DNA of 46,909 nucleotides from Akkermansia muciniphila (GTDB lineage: Bacteria > Pseudomonadota > Gammaproteobacteria > Burkholderiales > Burkholderiaceae_C): the NCBI GenBank assembly GCA_943331105.2, contig CALQKH020000019.1, positions 1 to 46,909 on the forward strand. Direction: 5' to 3'. Of the stretch, positions 17,085 to 32,479 are shown one piece after another (position 1 is the stretch's first letter; each line of letters opens with the position of its first letter). The notes under the pieces were generated by a model. The model searched no databases and was not told where the DNA came from. It saw only the letters and a program-made list of their open reading frames with translations. The position numbers and the translations under genes are program-made.

Positions 17085-18454
17085 GAGCTTGACCCACCTT
17101 TGAGTAATACGGGACCATCAAAACGCAAGGACTGACGTTGCGTTGGACCAGCGCGAAGGCGCACAGCCACCGCCGCCGACACCGCAAACATCAGCGCTTG
17201 CATGCCAAACACAGCCGCATAGGCCGTGCGTTGTTCACCCAACAAGGCATGGGCCAGGTCGCTGGCGGCAGTGCCCAGCAAACCACCCAAGCCAAAGGCC
17301 GCCGCTTGCGCCGCGCCCCACAAACCCATGCGCGTGCCTTCGCGGCCTGCGCCGCCCTCACCCGCCAAGCGCATCATGGTGGCAATGGCTGCGATAGAAA
17401 ACGCACCGTTGGCCACCCCCAAAAACACCACATTGGCCTTCAGAGGCCATTCAGCAGACAAGGCTGAACTGACCAAACCGAACGTGGCCAAAGCCGAAAA
17501 CAAACAGCCACCCACCATCCAGCTCTGTACCGAGCCCAAGCGCCCAGCCACCCAGCGCGAACCGGCCCCAGCCACCGCCAACATGCCCACAAGCACACCC
17601 ATGTGGTGCCAGCCAGAGAGCTGCGTGGTCTGCCCCGGTGTGAAGCCGTGGACGGCACCTGCAAAGGGCTCCAGAATCAAGTCTTGGGCGCTGTAGGCCA
17701 GCATGGACATGAACACGAACACCGTGAAAGTGCGCGCCGCAGGCTCAGACCAAACTTCTTTGAAGGCTTCTTTGAAATTTTGTTTTTGCAAGCGTGCTTT
17801 GGCCAAGCTGTCAGATGTCAGCTGCTCAACAGCTGCGTCCATCGGCTTTTCCAAGCCCCACAAACACAAAGCTGTGATCAAAGCCGTCACCCCACTCAAA
17901 CCCGCCGACACCTGCAGCAAAATCTGCGGGCTGTAGGGGTCGATCAGCTTCCCCACCACGCCGGCGGTGACTGCAAAACCCACAATCATCATCAACCAGA
18001 CCGTGGTGGCAGCAGGTGCACGCCGCTCTTCGGGCACGCGCTTTGCCATCAAAGTCAGAAGGGATGTGCCGCAAGCGCTCACGCCCAAGCCAATCAGGCT
18101 GAACGAGAACCAAGCCATCAGGGCACCGTAAAAGGGTTCTTCGGCCATCCACACGGTGGCCCACGCAGCCATCACGCCGCCCAGGCCCAGCACCAGCATG
18201 CCGCCCATCATCCAGGGCGTGCTGCGCTGGCCTTTGTCAGCGCCAAAGCCCATGCGCGGGCGCACCATTTGCACAGCGTAATGCCAAGCCACCAAAAAGC
18301 CTGGCAACAAAGCGGGCAGCGCCAACTCGACCACCATGATGCGGTTGAGCGTGGACGTGGTCACCACCACCACCGCGCCCAAACAAGCCTGAATCAGGCC
18401 CAAGCGGATGATTTGAAACCAACCAAACAGGGATGCGTTCACGGCTCTGCTCAT
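17081..18454 (-). CDS. PucC-family MFS-like protein (orf427/428 type) between bchG and bchP
   Basis: A 457-residue membrane protein of the PucC/LhaA (BCD) family with about twelve helices. The start includes RLGLIQACLGAVVVVTTSTL, then NRIMVVELALPALL, as in LhaA and PucC, which help assemble light-harvesting complexes, perhaps by delivering bacteriochlorophyll. The position between bchG and bchP is that of orf427/orf428 in Rhodobacter. It overlaps both neighbours by 4 nt, suggesting a role close to chlorophyll tail attachment. A second member of the family is lhaA at 30994. Confidence 0.93.
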   Translation of the reverse strand: MSRAVNASLFGWFQIIRLGLIQACLGAVVVVTTSTLNRIMVVELALPALLPGFLVAWHYAVQMVRPRMGFGADKGQRSTPWMMGGMLVLGLGGVMAAWATVWMAEEPFYGALMAWFSFSLIGLGVSACGTSLLTLMAKRVPEERRAPAATTVWLMMIVGFAVTAGVVGKLIDPYSPQILLQVSAGLSGVTALITALCLWGLEKPMDAAVEQLTSDSLAKARLQKQNFKEAFKEVWSEPAARTFTVFVFMSMLAYSAQDLILEPFAGAVHGFTPGQTTQLSGWHHMGVLVGMLAVAGAGSRWVAGRLGSVQSWMVGGCLFSALATFGLVSSALSAEWPLKANVVFLGVANGAFSIAAIATMMRLAGEGGAGREGTRMGLWGAAQAAAFGLGGLLGTAASDLAHALLGEQRTAYAAVFGMQALMFAVSAAVAVRLRAGPTQRQSLRFDGPVLLKGGSSS

Positions 18455-19434
18455 GCAATACCCGCCGCTGTTGGCACAAGGCTAAGTTGGCGCAAACCCC
18501 ATGCACTGACCATCATGCCGCTGACAAACAGGGGCACGCCAAAGGCCGACACATGCAGCGCACGCTCCACCGGCTGGCGAAGAAATTTCAGCATCAATGG
18601 GACTTGCGAAATCGCCAAGGCCAAGACGCCCGCTGCGTGCCATGGCAACTGCCAGTGGGCCAACAACAAAGCCACCACCACTTGCGGAACCAGCATGAAG
18701 ACGCAGGCCATGCGGGCCGCGCCGTGCGCACCCAGCTGCACGGGCAGCGAAGCCACACCCATCTGACGGTCGCCTTCAATCGCCTTGAAATCGTTGAGCG
18801 TCATGATGCCGTGGGCACCGACGCTGTAGAGCAGCGCCAGCGCCACCGAATGTGGGCCGGGCCAGGCACCACCCAACATGACCGCAGTGCCCGTCAGCCA
18901 GGCCAGACCTTCGTAGCTCAGAGCACAAGCGGAGTTGCCCCACCAGCCGTTTTTTTTCAGGCGCACGGGCGGCGCGCTGTAGGCCCAAGACAAGACGATG
19001 GCCAAAGCACAAGCGGCAAAGCCCCAGGGACCCATGAGCGTGGCCCACAGCAGTGACAGCACAGTCCAGGCGATGGCCAAGCCCAAACCCCAGCGGCCGG
19101 GCATGCGGCCCGAGGGAATAGGTCGGTTGGGCTCATTGATGGCGTCCACATGTCGGTCAAACCAGTCGTTCACCGCCTGGCTGCTGGCGCAAACGAGCGG
19201 ACCGGTGAGCACCAGACCCAAAAGCAGCAAAGCCCAATTTGCGCCGATGTCTTGGCCCGAGGCCACCACACCACAGGCAAAAGCCCACATGGGTGGGAAC
19301 CAGGTGATGGGTTTGAGAAATTCGGCCACCGTGCGCCAAGCCGGTCGGCTGAGCGGCACCGCCCGCGCTGTCAGCACGGCACTCGCGCGAGAAGCCTGAG
19401 GAGGTGGCGTTTGGGCCAGTGGCGGGGTGTCCAT
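18451..19434 (-). CDS. bchG: Bacteriochlorophyll synthase BchG
   Basis: A UbiA-family membrane prenyltransferase that esterifies bacteriochlorophyllide a with geranylgeranyl diphosphate. The first Asp-rich motif is VNDWFDRHVDAINEPNRPIP (Asp90, Asp93, Asp97), typical for BchG/ChlG, and LNDFKAIEGDRQMGVASLP is the second. It has 327 residues and about eight helices. The first 28 residues are Pro/Ala-rich. The ATG at 19434 lacks a visible ribosome site and may be leaderless (see findings). PpsR sites lie just upstream. Confidence 0.96.
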   Translation of the reverse strand: MDTPPLAQTPPPQASRASAVLTARAVPLSRPAWRTVAEFLKPITWFPPMWAFACGVVASGQDIGANWALLLLGLVLTGPLVCASSQAVNDWFDRHVDAINEPNRPIPSGRMPGRWGLGLAIAWTVLSLLWATLMGPWGFAACALAIVLSWAYSAPPVRLKKNGWWGNSACALSYEGLAWLTGTAVMLGGAWPGPHSVALALLYSVGAHGIMTLNDFKAIEGDRQMGVASLPVQLGAHGAARMACVFMLVPQVVVALLLAHWQLPWHAAGVLALAISQVPLMLKFLRQPVERALHVSAFGVPLFVSGMMVSAWGLRQLSLVPTAAGIA

Positions 19435-19462
19435 GCCCCGATTGTGAAGAGAGTTTTTTAAA

Positions 19463-19480
19463 TGTCAACTAGGATTGACA
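19463..19480. promoter_or_regulatory. Candidate PpsR operator, promoter-proximal, before bchG
   Basis: TGT (19463-19465), 12 bases, ACA (19478-19480), with inner TGTCAA and TTGACA arms. It lies 29 bp before the bchG start, between the ppsR stop and bchG. On the minus strand its arm reads TTGACA (19468-19463), and CACAAT (19446-19441) follows after 16 bases, a possible promoter. Confidence 0.78.
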
Positions 19481-19485
19481 CTTAT

Positions 19486-19503
19486 CGTCAATTTTAATTG
19501 ACA
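19486..19503. promoter_or_regulatory. Second PpsR-like site before bchG (one mismatch)
   Basis: CGT (19486-19488), 12 bases, ACA (19501-19503); the inner arms CAATT and AATTG are perfectly symmetric. One base departs from the TGT-N12-ACA consensus. Its centre is 23 bp from that of the neighbouring site, about two helical turns, suitable for cooperative binding of a PpsR tetramer. Confidence 0.65.
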
Positions 19504-19507
19504 GTCT

Positions 19508-20896
19508 TCAGGGGTTGTCGCTTTCGGCTTCGGCCACCATGCCGAAGCGGCGCAACTTGACATAGAGACTTTGGCGAGACAAACCCAGCATTTCCGCGGC
19601 CGACGCGCGGTTGTTGTGGGTCAACTCCAAAGCCGCTTCGATGCACATGCGCTCAATGGTGTCCACGGTTTCACCCACAATGTCCTTGATCGGGCGACGC
19701 CCCACCAGCTGGGTCAAGTCGGCAAAGGGGTTGATTTGGCTTTGCGTGACCGAAGCACCGCCTTGCAAGCGACGGTCCATGTCGCGCACGAAAAAGGCAA
19801 ACATAGGTTCAGGCCGGGCCAAACAAACCGCCGACACCTCGACGGGCAAAGTCATGCCCGACAGGGTGCGCACTTCGGTGGCGAAGTTACGGACAGGCAA
19901 TTGTTGGCGCAAACTGGTGTTGAGCACACCCCAATCGACCGCTCCACGCAACAACCAGCGCTCAAGACTCTGGCCCACCACTTGAGACGAAGCCGTCAGC
20001 CCCAGCAAAGCCATGCCTTCTTCGTTCACACTTTTGATCACGCCTGTGGTGTCGGTGAGCAACCAGCCATCGGGGAAACGCTCCATGGCTTCGCTCAAGG
20101 CAGCCGATGACCCAGGTTCTTGGTGAGACAAAACGGCTGATTCACGCGTGACCAAGCGAACCAGAAACTGGGCCCCGCCCTCTTGACGGAACACGGTGGC
20201 AGACACCGTCCAAGTCGACGGCAAACCTGTCACGCGAGCCGCGCACATCTCAATGCGGCCGGTGGCCAGCGCCATCCGCAGCAAAGACTGAACTTCGCCC
20301 TGGCTATCGCCTTCAAAACATTCCCGCACGTCACGTCCGACCAAGCGTTTGCCTGCATCTTTGAGCAAGGCCTGGGCGCCCACATTGGCTTCCAAAACTC
20401 GTTGGGTGGTGGCGTCCACCATCAAAACAGCCTCAGAGGAGGTGTCGAACAACACGCGGTAGCGCGCCTCAATGTGCCGCAGACGAAGATAATCTCGTTC
20501 CATGGACTGCTGGGTTTCAACCAGTCGACGCTGCAGCTCCGCCAGACTTTCCAAATCACGGCCCATGGCCAGCAACTTGCCACCGCTCAAGGGCAACACC
20601 ACATACTGCAAAGCAACTTCGTTGCCCGCAGGGGACATGTGGTTCACATGCCGCCAACGCATCACCTCAGGGGCGCCTTGCGACAGCAGCATTTCTTGGA
20701 CTTTGGCGCGACTCTCGCTGGTGACCGTGTCAATCCAGCGGCGTCCCATCCAGGTTTGACAGCCCAAAGCTGCCAATGTGTCACGCCCGGTAGACACGTC
20801 CTCGATCACCCCTTGCGGGTCCATGACCAAGGTGACGTCAGACACCACGCCCAGCAACTGGGAAAAGGTGGACGGGTCCAAAGAGGGAAGCTTCAT
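19508..20896 (-). CDS. ppsR: Photosynthesis gene repressor PpsR/CrtJ
   Basis: A redox- and oxygen-responsive transcription factor of photosynthesis genes. The ATG at 20896 (MKLPSLDPSTFSQLLG) gives 462 residues, the family length; the longer frame upstream is not plausible. The order is an N-terminal PAS-like domain, a coiled-coil linker (about 115-142), PAS (about 145-250), PAS (about 280-385) and a C-terminal Fis-type helix-turn-helix containing NNRASAAEMLGLSRQSLYVK. Cysteines are at 46, 193, 218, 358 and 418. Cys418 matches CrtJ Cys420; no cysteine lies near 249, the site of its disulfide partner in CrtJ. It reads from ppaA towards bchG. Confidence 0.96.
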   Translation of the reverse strand: MKLPSLDPSTFSQLLGVVSDVTLVMDPQGVIEDVSTGRDTLAALGCQTWMGRRWIDTVTSESRAKVQEMLLSQGAPEVMRWRHVNHMSPAGNEVALQYVVLPLSGGKLLAMGRDLESLAELQRRLVETQQSMERDYLRLRHIEARYRVLFDTSSEAVLMVDATTQRVLEANVGAQALLKDAGKRLVGRDVRECFEGDSQGEVQSLLRMALATGRIEMCAARVTGLPSTWTVSATVFRQEGGAQFLVRLVTRESAVLSHQEPGSSAALSEAMERFPDGWLLTDTTGVIKSVNEEGMALLGLTASSQVVGQSLERWLLRGAVDWGVLNTSLRQQLPVRNFATEVRTLSGMTLPVEVSAVCLARPEPMFAFFVRDMDRRLQGGASVTQSQINPFADLTQLVGRRPIKDIVGETVDTIERMCIEAALELTHNNRASAAEMLGLSRQSLYVKLRRFGMVAEAESDNP

Positions 20897-20929
20897 GTTG
20901 TAAACCAAACGGGTTTGAGCATCAGGAAG

Positions 20930-20947
20930 TTGACACTTATATTTGTC
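20930..20947. promoter_or_regulatory. Back-to-back PpsR half-sites before ppsR
   Basis: TTGACACTTAT (20930-20940) repeats the right arm and flank seen in the other PpsR sites, and TTGTCA (20943-20948) is the opposite arm, but the arms point away from each other (ACA then TGT). It lies 34 bp before the ppsR start. A TATACT on the minus strand (20957-20952) could be a -10 element. This may be an autoregulatory site of unusual geometry. Confidence 0.3.
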
Positions 20948-21027
20948 ATTCAAGTATAGGCTGATGCAGCCCATTGAAGCTTGAGGAAATGTGATTCAAA
21001 TCAATTAAAAGTTCGTGAATTGACATT

Positions 21028-21831
21028 TTATGTGGCCCTTGCGGATGACAAAAGCATGCCGCGCGTGACGCAGGCCACGGTCTCGGGTGCATCTTCGGCG
21101 ATCAGTTGGGCGGGCAGCCCTTTGAGCAAGTCGGGCGCGGTGAAAGCCATGGGCCCGCCGACAAAGACTTGCAAGTTCAGGTTGTCTGATGCCTCACGCA
21201 GCTGTGGGAGCAAGGTCTGCAGGGTACCCAAATGCCGGTCGGTGCTGATGGAAATGCCCACCGCATCGAACCAATCGGACACAAACAATTTTTTGAAATC
21301 CGCCACGTCTTGGGGCACGGCCACCGTCACCACCCAACCCGAGCGCTTGAAGAACTCACTGAGCATGAACAAACCCATGCTGTGCTGAGCCCCTGGCTCG
21401 GTCAACAAAAGCAGGCTCAAGCCATTGGGCTTTTTAGGCGACTCTTGGAAAAACTCCGCACTGAAGTCGTGCAGCAACTGCTGTAGATGGGCAGAAGCGA
21501 TGGTCGACAAGGCGAAGTCCAACCGGTCCGAACACCACCAGTCCCCCAAGAGGCGGGCACACGGTGTGATGCCTTGTATGTAGATGTCTTCCAGCGACTG
21601 GCCTTGGCGCTGCCAACCAAACACCACCTGCCTTGCCGCATCCAGGCCCTGCAAACAGGCTTGGGCCAAGATCTGGATTTGGGCCAGGTCGATGGCCGAT
21701 TTGCCTGCAAATGAGGTGCCACCCACCAAACGCGGACCCACGGGCGTGCCTTGCCTCAGGGCCTCTGGCAAGGGCATCACCCCCTGCACCAAGGGCGGAG
21801 ATGGAGAGTTTTCAAGATTGAATTTCGCCAT
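21028..21831 (-). CDS. ppaA: Cobalamin-binding antirepressor PpaA/AerR
   Basis: A partner of PpsR/CrtJ that binds vitamin B12 and in Rhodobacter responds to light. The 267 residues include the helical cap signature LLGDWWCSDRLDFALSTIA (about 94-112) and the B12-binding Rossmann domain with PGAQHSMG (His150, probable axial ligand). VGISISTDRHLGTL and VFVGGPMAFTA complete the domain. The ATG at 21831 is chosen; a GTG at 21840 is in frame. It is divergent from bchF (244-bp gap) and lies 131 bp before ppsR on the same strand. Confidence 0.9.
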   Translation of the reverse strand: MAKFNLENSPSPPLVQGVMPLPEALRQGTPVGPRLVGGTSFAGKSAIDLAQIQILAQACLQGLDAARQVVFGWQRQGQSLEDIYIQGITPCARLLGDWWCSDRLDFALSTIASAHLQQLLHDFSAEFFQESPKKPNGLSLLLLTEPGAQHSMGLFMLSEFFKRSGWVVTVAVPQDVADFKKLFVSDWFDAVGISISTDRHLGTLQTLLPQLREASDNLNLQVFVGGPMAFTAPDLLKGLPAQLIAEDAPETVACVTRGMLLSSARAT

Positions 21832-22001
21832 GACAAGCACCGATCATCAAAAGGATACACCAGCGGCAGGCTCCGGGGCGTCGGAGTGCTCGTCGCAAGA
21901 AGGCTGGTCAGGCCATGCAAATGACCTCACCAAACACAGGCCTGAGTGTGGTTTGATTTCAGTGCATTGTATCTAGTGTAAACCCTGATTACTTAAAATA
22001 T

Positions 22002-22019
22002 TGTCAATTTATGTTGACA
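22002..22019. promoter_or_regulatory. PpsR operator 1 of the bchF promoter
   Basis: TGT (22002-22004), 12 bases, ACA (22017-22019). The right arm coincides with the -35 element TTGACA at 22014-22019. The gap is shared by divergent ppaA, so both could be controlled from here. Confidence 0.85.
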
Positions 22020-22042
22020 CACTGTATGTCCAGACTTACATT
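22014..22042 (+). promoter_or_regulatory. Sigma70-type promoter of the bchF superoperon
   Basis: A perfect -35 TTGACA (22014-22019), a 17-base spacer and TACATT (22037-22042, 4 of 6 matches to the -10). Start of transcription is expected near 22049, giving a leader of about 27 nt before bchF. Both elements are covered by PpsR sites. Confidence 0.75.
22023..22040. promoter_or_regulatory. PpsR operator 2 of the bchF promoter
   Basis: TGT (22023-22025), 12 bases, ACA (22038-22040). It overlaps the -10 element. Its centre is 21 bp (two helical turns) from the first site; known CrtJ-repressed promoters likewise carry two palindromes on -35 and -10. Confidence 0.78.
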
Positions 22043-22075
22043 CACTCCAAGCCCCAACACCCAACCAGGTCCTCC

Positions 22076-23877
<1,802 letters not shown>

Positions 23878-23893
23878 AGCGCAGGAACTCCCC

Positions 23894-25517
23894 ATGCAAC
23901 TGACGCTCTGGACTTACGAAGGACCACCCCACGTGGGCGCGATGCGCGTGGCCACCGCCATGACGGACGTGCACTACGTGCTGCACGCCCCCCAAGGCGA
24001 CACTTACGCCGACTTGTTGTTCACCATGATCGAGCGCCTGCCGCGCCGCCCGCCCGTCACCTACACCACCTTCCAGGCGCGCGATCTGGGCGGCGACACC
24101 GCCGAGCTTTTCAAGGATGCAGCACGCCAAGCGATGGCACGCTTCAAGCCTGCAGCCATGTTGGTGGGCTCGTCATGCACGGCTGAGCTCATCCAGGACG
24201 ACCCGGGTGGCCTGGCCCAGGCCCTGCAACTGACCATTCCAGTGGTGGCGCTGGAGTTGCCTTCATACCAGCGCAAGGAAAACTGGGGCGCAAGCGAAAC
24301 CTTTTACCAACTGTGCCGCCACCTGGTGCACAAGCCAGCTGATGACACCGCCAAGGCAGCCAAGGCACGCCCCACTTGCAACATCTTGGGCCCCAGCGCC
24401 CTGGGCTTTCGCCACCGCGACGACGTCAAGGAAATCACCCAACTGCTGAACCAACTCGGTGTCGACGTGGCCGTGGTCGCGCCCCTGAGTGCCAGCGTGG
24501 CCGATGTGCAAAAACTGGCCGAAGCCGACTTCAACGTGGTGCTCTACCCCGAAATTGGCCTGGCCGCCGCCCAGTGGCTGCAGCGCCAGTTTGACCAGCC
24601 TTACACCAAGACTGTCCCTTTGGGCAGCCACGCCACCCGTGACTTCATGGCCGAAGTCTGCGCCCTGACAGGCCAGCCGGTGCCTGGCCAAGACCCCGAG
24701 CATGCGCATGCGCCTTGGTACGCCAAGTCGGTCGATTCAACCTACCTGACCGGCAAACGCGTCTACATTTTTGGTGACGCCACGCACGTGGTGGCCGCAG
24801 CCCGCATCGCCAGCCAGGAGATGGGCTTTGAGGTGGTGGGCCTGGGCAGTTACAGCCGAGAATTTGCTCGCGAAGTGCGCGATTGCGGTAAGCGCTACGG
24901 CGTCGAAGCGCTGATCACCGACGACTACCTGGAAGTCGAAGACCAGATCCAAGCCTTGCAACCCGAGCTGATCTTGGGCACACAAATGGAGCGTCATATT
25001 GCCAAGCGCCAGGGCATTCCCTGCGCAGTGATTTCAGCCCCGGTGCATGTGCAAGACTTCCCCGCACGCTACGCCCCGCAAATGGGTTTTGAAGGCGCGA
25101 ATGTGCTGTTCGACACTTGGGTACACCCTCTGATGATGGGCCTGGAAGAACACCTGATCGGCATGTTCCGCGAAGACTTCGAGTTCCACGCCGGGGCTGC
25201 GCCCTCGCATTTGGGCAGCACGCGGCCTGCGGCAGAGAACGTGGCTCCGATCGTCGCTGCGCCGCTTAGTGCACCCGTTGTCGCAACGACGCCCATGCCT
25301 GTGGCTGCACCCGCTCCCACCGAAACACTGACCACCGACAGCGTTCACAAGGTCGCTGTCCCCGCCCAAGCCGCTTCGAACCAGGCCACCTGGAGCCCCG
25401 AGGCCGAAAAAGAGCTGGGCAAGATCCCGTTCTTTGTGCGGGGCAAAGCGCGCCGCAACACCGAGCGATTTGCCCAAGACCAGGGCGTGGCGACCATCAC
25501 CGTGGAGACGCTCTACG

Positions 25518-25543
<26 letters not shown>
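23894..25543 (+). CDS. bchB: Dark-operative protochlorophyllide reductase subunit BchB
   Basis: Partner of BchN. Asp36 (in HAPQGD) is at the exact position of the aspartate that ligates the NB cluster in BchB. It has 549 residues, including an Ala/Pro/Thr-rich linker (about 438-500) before the C-terminal PCP-red domain containing [20 protein letters not shown]. The ATG has AGGAA at good spacing, 16 nt after bchN. The end overlaps bchH by 26 nt. Confidence 0.97.
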
Positions 25544-30268
<4,725 letters not shown>

Positions 30269-30289
30269 ATCCCACACGGAAAGCACCCG

Positions 30290-30997
30290 ATGAACACCAC
30301 CGCCTACGAACAACGCCGCAGCCAGATCGAGCACTACTTTGACCGCACCGCGGCCGATGCTTGGGCGCGATTGACCTCGAACGAGCCGGTGGGCCGCATC
30401 CGCGCCACCGTGCGCGCCGGGCGCGACACCATGCGCGAGACCCTGCTGTCGTGGTTGCCGCAAGACCTGCGTGGCCTGCGCGTGCTGGATGCCGGTTGTG
30501 GCACCGGCGCGCTGGCCTTGCAAGCGGCCCTGCGCGGTGCCCACGTTGTGGCCATCGACCTATCGCCCACCTTGGTCAAGTTGGCTGCCGAACGCATGGC
30601 TGCCGAGCACCCCACCCTGCCCGGCTCAGTCGAATTCATGTCAGGCGACATGCTCAGCCCCGACTTAGGCCACTTTGACCATGTGGTCTGCATGGACTCG
30701 CTCATCCACTACGACAGCGACCAAATCGCCGAAGCTTTGGCCGGTTTGGCCCAGCGCACCCGCAGCTCCATGGCCTTCACCTTTGCGCCGCGCACACCGC
30801 TCTTGGCCCTGATGCACAGCGCGGGACGCTTGTTTCCGCGCAGTGACCGTTCGCCATCTTTGTCACCCGTTGCGCATGCCGACTTGCTGCAACGCATGCA
30901 AAACCACCTGGATTTGCAAGGCTGGCAAGGCGCGCGCATGCAGCGCGTGGCCAGTGGCTTTTACACCTCTCAAGCCTGGGAGTGGACACGCTCATGA
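30290..30997 (+). CDS. bchM: Mg-protoporphyrin IX O-methyltransferase BchM
   Basis: Transfers a methyl group from S-adenosylmethionine to Mg-protoporphyrin IX. The SAM-binding motif VLDAGCGTG is at residues 65-73, followed by VVAIDLSPTLV. It has 235 residues. GGAAAG precedes the ATG, 21 nt after bchL. The stop overlaps the lhaA start (ATGA). The product is the substrate of AcsF, encoded further down. Confidence 0.96.
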   Translation: MNTTAYEQRRSQIEHYFDRTAADAWARLTSNEPVGRIRATVRAGRDTMRETLLSWLPQDLRGLRVLDAGCGTGALALQAALRGAHVVAIDLSPTLVKLAAERMAAEHPTLPGSVEFMSGDMLSPDLGHFDHVVCMDSLIHYDSDQIAEALAGLAQRTRSSMAFTFAPRTPLLALMHSAGRLFPRSDRSPSLSPVAHADLLQRMQNHLDLQGWQGARMQRVASGFYTSQAWEWTRS

Positions 30998-32451
30998 AAC
31001 TGCGCGTCCCCATGCCCCGCTGGTTTACGGCCTACGGCACGCGCTTCATGCCGTTTGCCGATGCGGCCTCGCCTGAGCTGCCCATGGCGCGCCTCTTGCG
31101 CCTGTCGTTGTTCCAGGTGGTGATTGGCATGGTCACGGCGCTGCTGGTGGGCACGCTCAACCGGGTCATGATCGTGGAGCTGCAAGTGCCCGCTTGGTGG
31201 GTGGCACTGGCTGTCGCCATTCCCATGGTCTTTGCGCCCTTGCGCACCCTGATCGGCTACCGCAGCGACACACACCCCTCGGCGCTGGGCCTGCGCCGCA
31301 TTCCTTATTTGTGGACCGGTACCTTGCTGTTGTTTGGCGGTCTGTCCATCATGCCTTTTGCCTTGCTGCTGCTGTCCGAACCCGAAGCCGCCAATCTTTG
31401 GGTGGGTCAGCTGGGCGCGTGCCTGGCTTTTGTGTTGGTGGGCACCGGCATCCAGGTCACGCAAACCGCGGGCATGGCCTTGGCGCACGACCTGGCCACC
31501 GACGACAAACGTCCTCGAGTGGTGGCCTTGCTTTACAGCATGCTGCTGGTGGGCATGATCGCCAGCAGCGCGGTGTTTGGCTGGCTGCTCGCTGACTTCA
31601 GCCCGCAAAAACTCATTCAACTGGTGCAAGGCTGCGCTGTGATGGTGGCGGTGATGAACCTGGCCTCGCTGTGGAAACAAGAGGCTCGAGGTGCCAAACG
31701 CGGTCGCCGTGAAGCCGGTGGCTTTGCCAGCAGCTGGCGTGACCTCATGGCCCAGCCGCAGATGCGCCGCTTTTTGTGGACGCTGGCCTTGGGCACCTTT
31801 GCCTTCAACATGCAAGACATCGTGCTCGAGCCTTATGCGGCCGAGATCCTGAAACTGGACGTGGGCGCGACCAGTGCCCTCACGGCTTTGAGTGCCGGTG
31901 GCGCTTTGCTGGCTTTCCTCTTGTCAGCCCGGTGGCTGTCGGGGGGCATGCACGCTTGCCGTCTGGCCAGCTTGGGTGTGCTGCTGGGCCTACCCGCATT
32001 TGCGATGGTGATTTTTTCAGGCCCGCTCGAAGCGGCCTGGTTGTTCCGCATCGGCGTAGGCCTGATCGGCTTCAGTGGCGGCTTGTTTTCTGTCGGCATG
32101 CTGGTCACCGCGATGGGGATAGCCCAAGACGGCAGCCCCATGGGCAAACTCGGTGGCTTGGTCATTGGCACTTGGGGCGCTGTGCAAGCCACCAGCGCGG
32201 GCGCGGCCATGGCGCTGGGCGGGGCTTTGCGGGACGGCGTGTCGGTGCTGGCCATGTCGGGCGCTTTGGGCGAGGTGCTGGTCACCCCCATCACCGCCTA
32301 CAGCTTCGTCTACCACCTGGAAATGTATTTGTTGTTTGTCGTGCTGGTGGCCTTGGGCCCGATGCTGCGCGCCAGTCGTTTGGCCGCGCGCGCAGAGGCG
32401 CAAAAAGCCAGTCCCCCCCAACCCTTTGGCCTGGCGCAGCTGCCGGGCTGA
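30994..32451 (+). CDS. lhaA: Light-harvesting 1 assembly protein LhaA (PucC family)
   Basis: A polytopic membrane protein of the PucC/LhaA (BCD) family needed for LH1 assembly. The ATG at 30994 overlaps bchM and gives 485 residues; a start 12 nt upstream is in frame but lacks the overlap. Early helices carry LSLFQVVIGMVTALLVGTLN and RVMIVELQVPAWWV; later NMQDIVLEPYAAE is characteristic. The place between bchM and puhA is the classical lhaA position. Confidence 0.95.
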   Translation: MKLRVPMPRWFTAYGTRFMPFADAASPELPMARLLRLSLFQVVIGMVTALLVGTLNRVMIVELQVPAWWVALAVAIPMVFAPLRTLIGYRSDTHPSALGLRRIPYLWTGTLLLFGGLSIMPFALLLLSEPEAANLWVGQLGACLAFVLVGTGIQVTQTAGMALAHDLATDDKRPRVVALLYSMLLVGMIASSAVFGWLLADFSPQKLIQLVQGCAVMVAVMNLASLWKQEARGAKRGRREAGGFASSWRDLMAQPQMRRFLWTLALGTFAFNMQDIVLEPYAAEILKLDVGATSALTALSAGGALLAFLLSARWLSGGMHACRLASLGVLLGLPAFAMVIFSGPLEAAWLFRIGVGLIGFSGGLFSVGMLVTAMGIAQDGSPMGKLGGLVIGTWGAVQATSAGAAMALGGALRDGVSVLAMSGALGEVLVTPITAYSFVYHLEMYLLFVVLVALGPMLRASRLAARAEAQKASPPQPFGLAQLPG

Positions 32452-32479
32452 TGCACCGATTTTTTGAAGGAGAACAGCC

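Noticed and set aside
20897..20974. N-terminal extension of ppsR
   Set aside because: It runs through the regulatory gap, and the protein family starts at the Met of 20896.
22001..22075. TTG-initiated extension of bchF
   Set aside because: It includes the -35 and -10 elements and both PpsR sites, so it cannot be part of the mRNA from that promoter.
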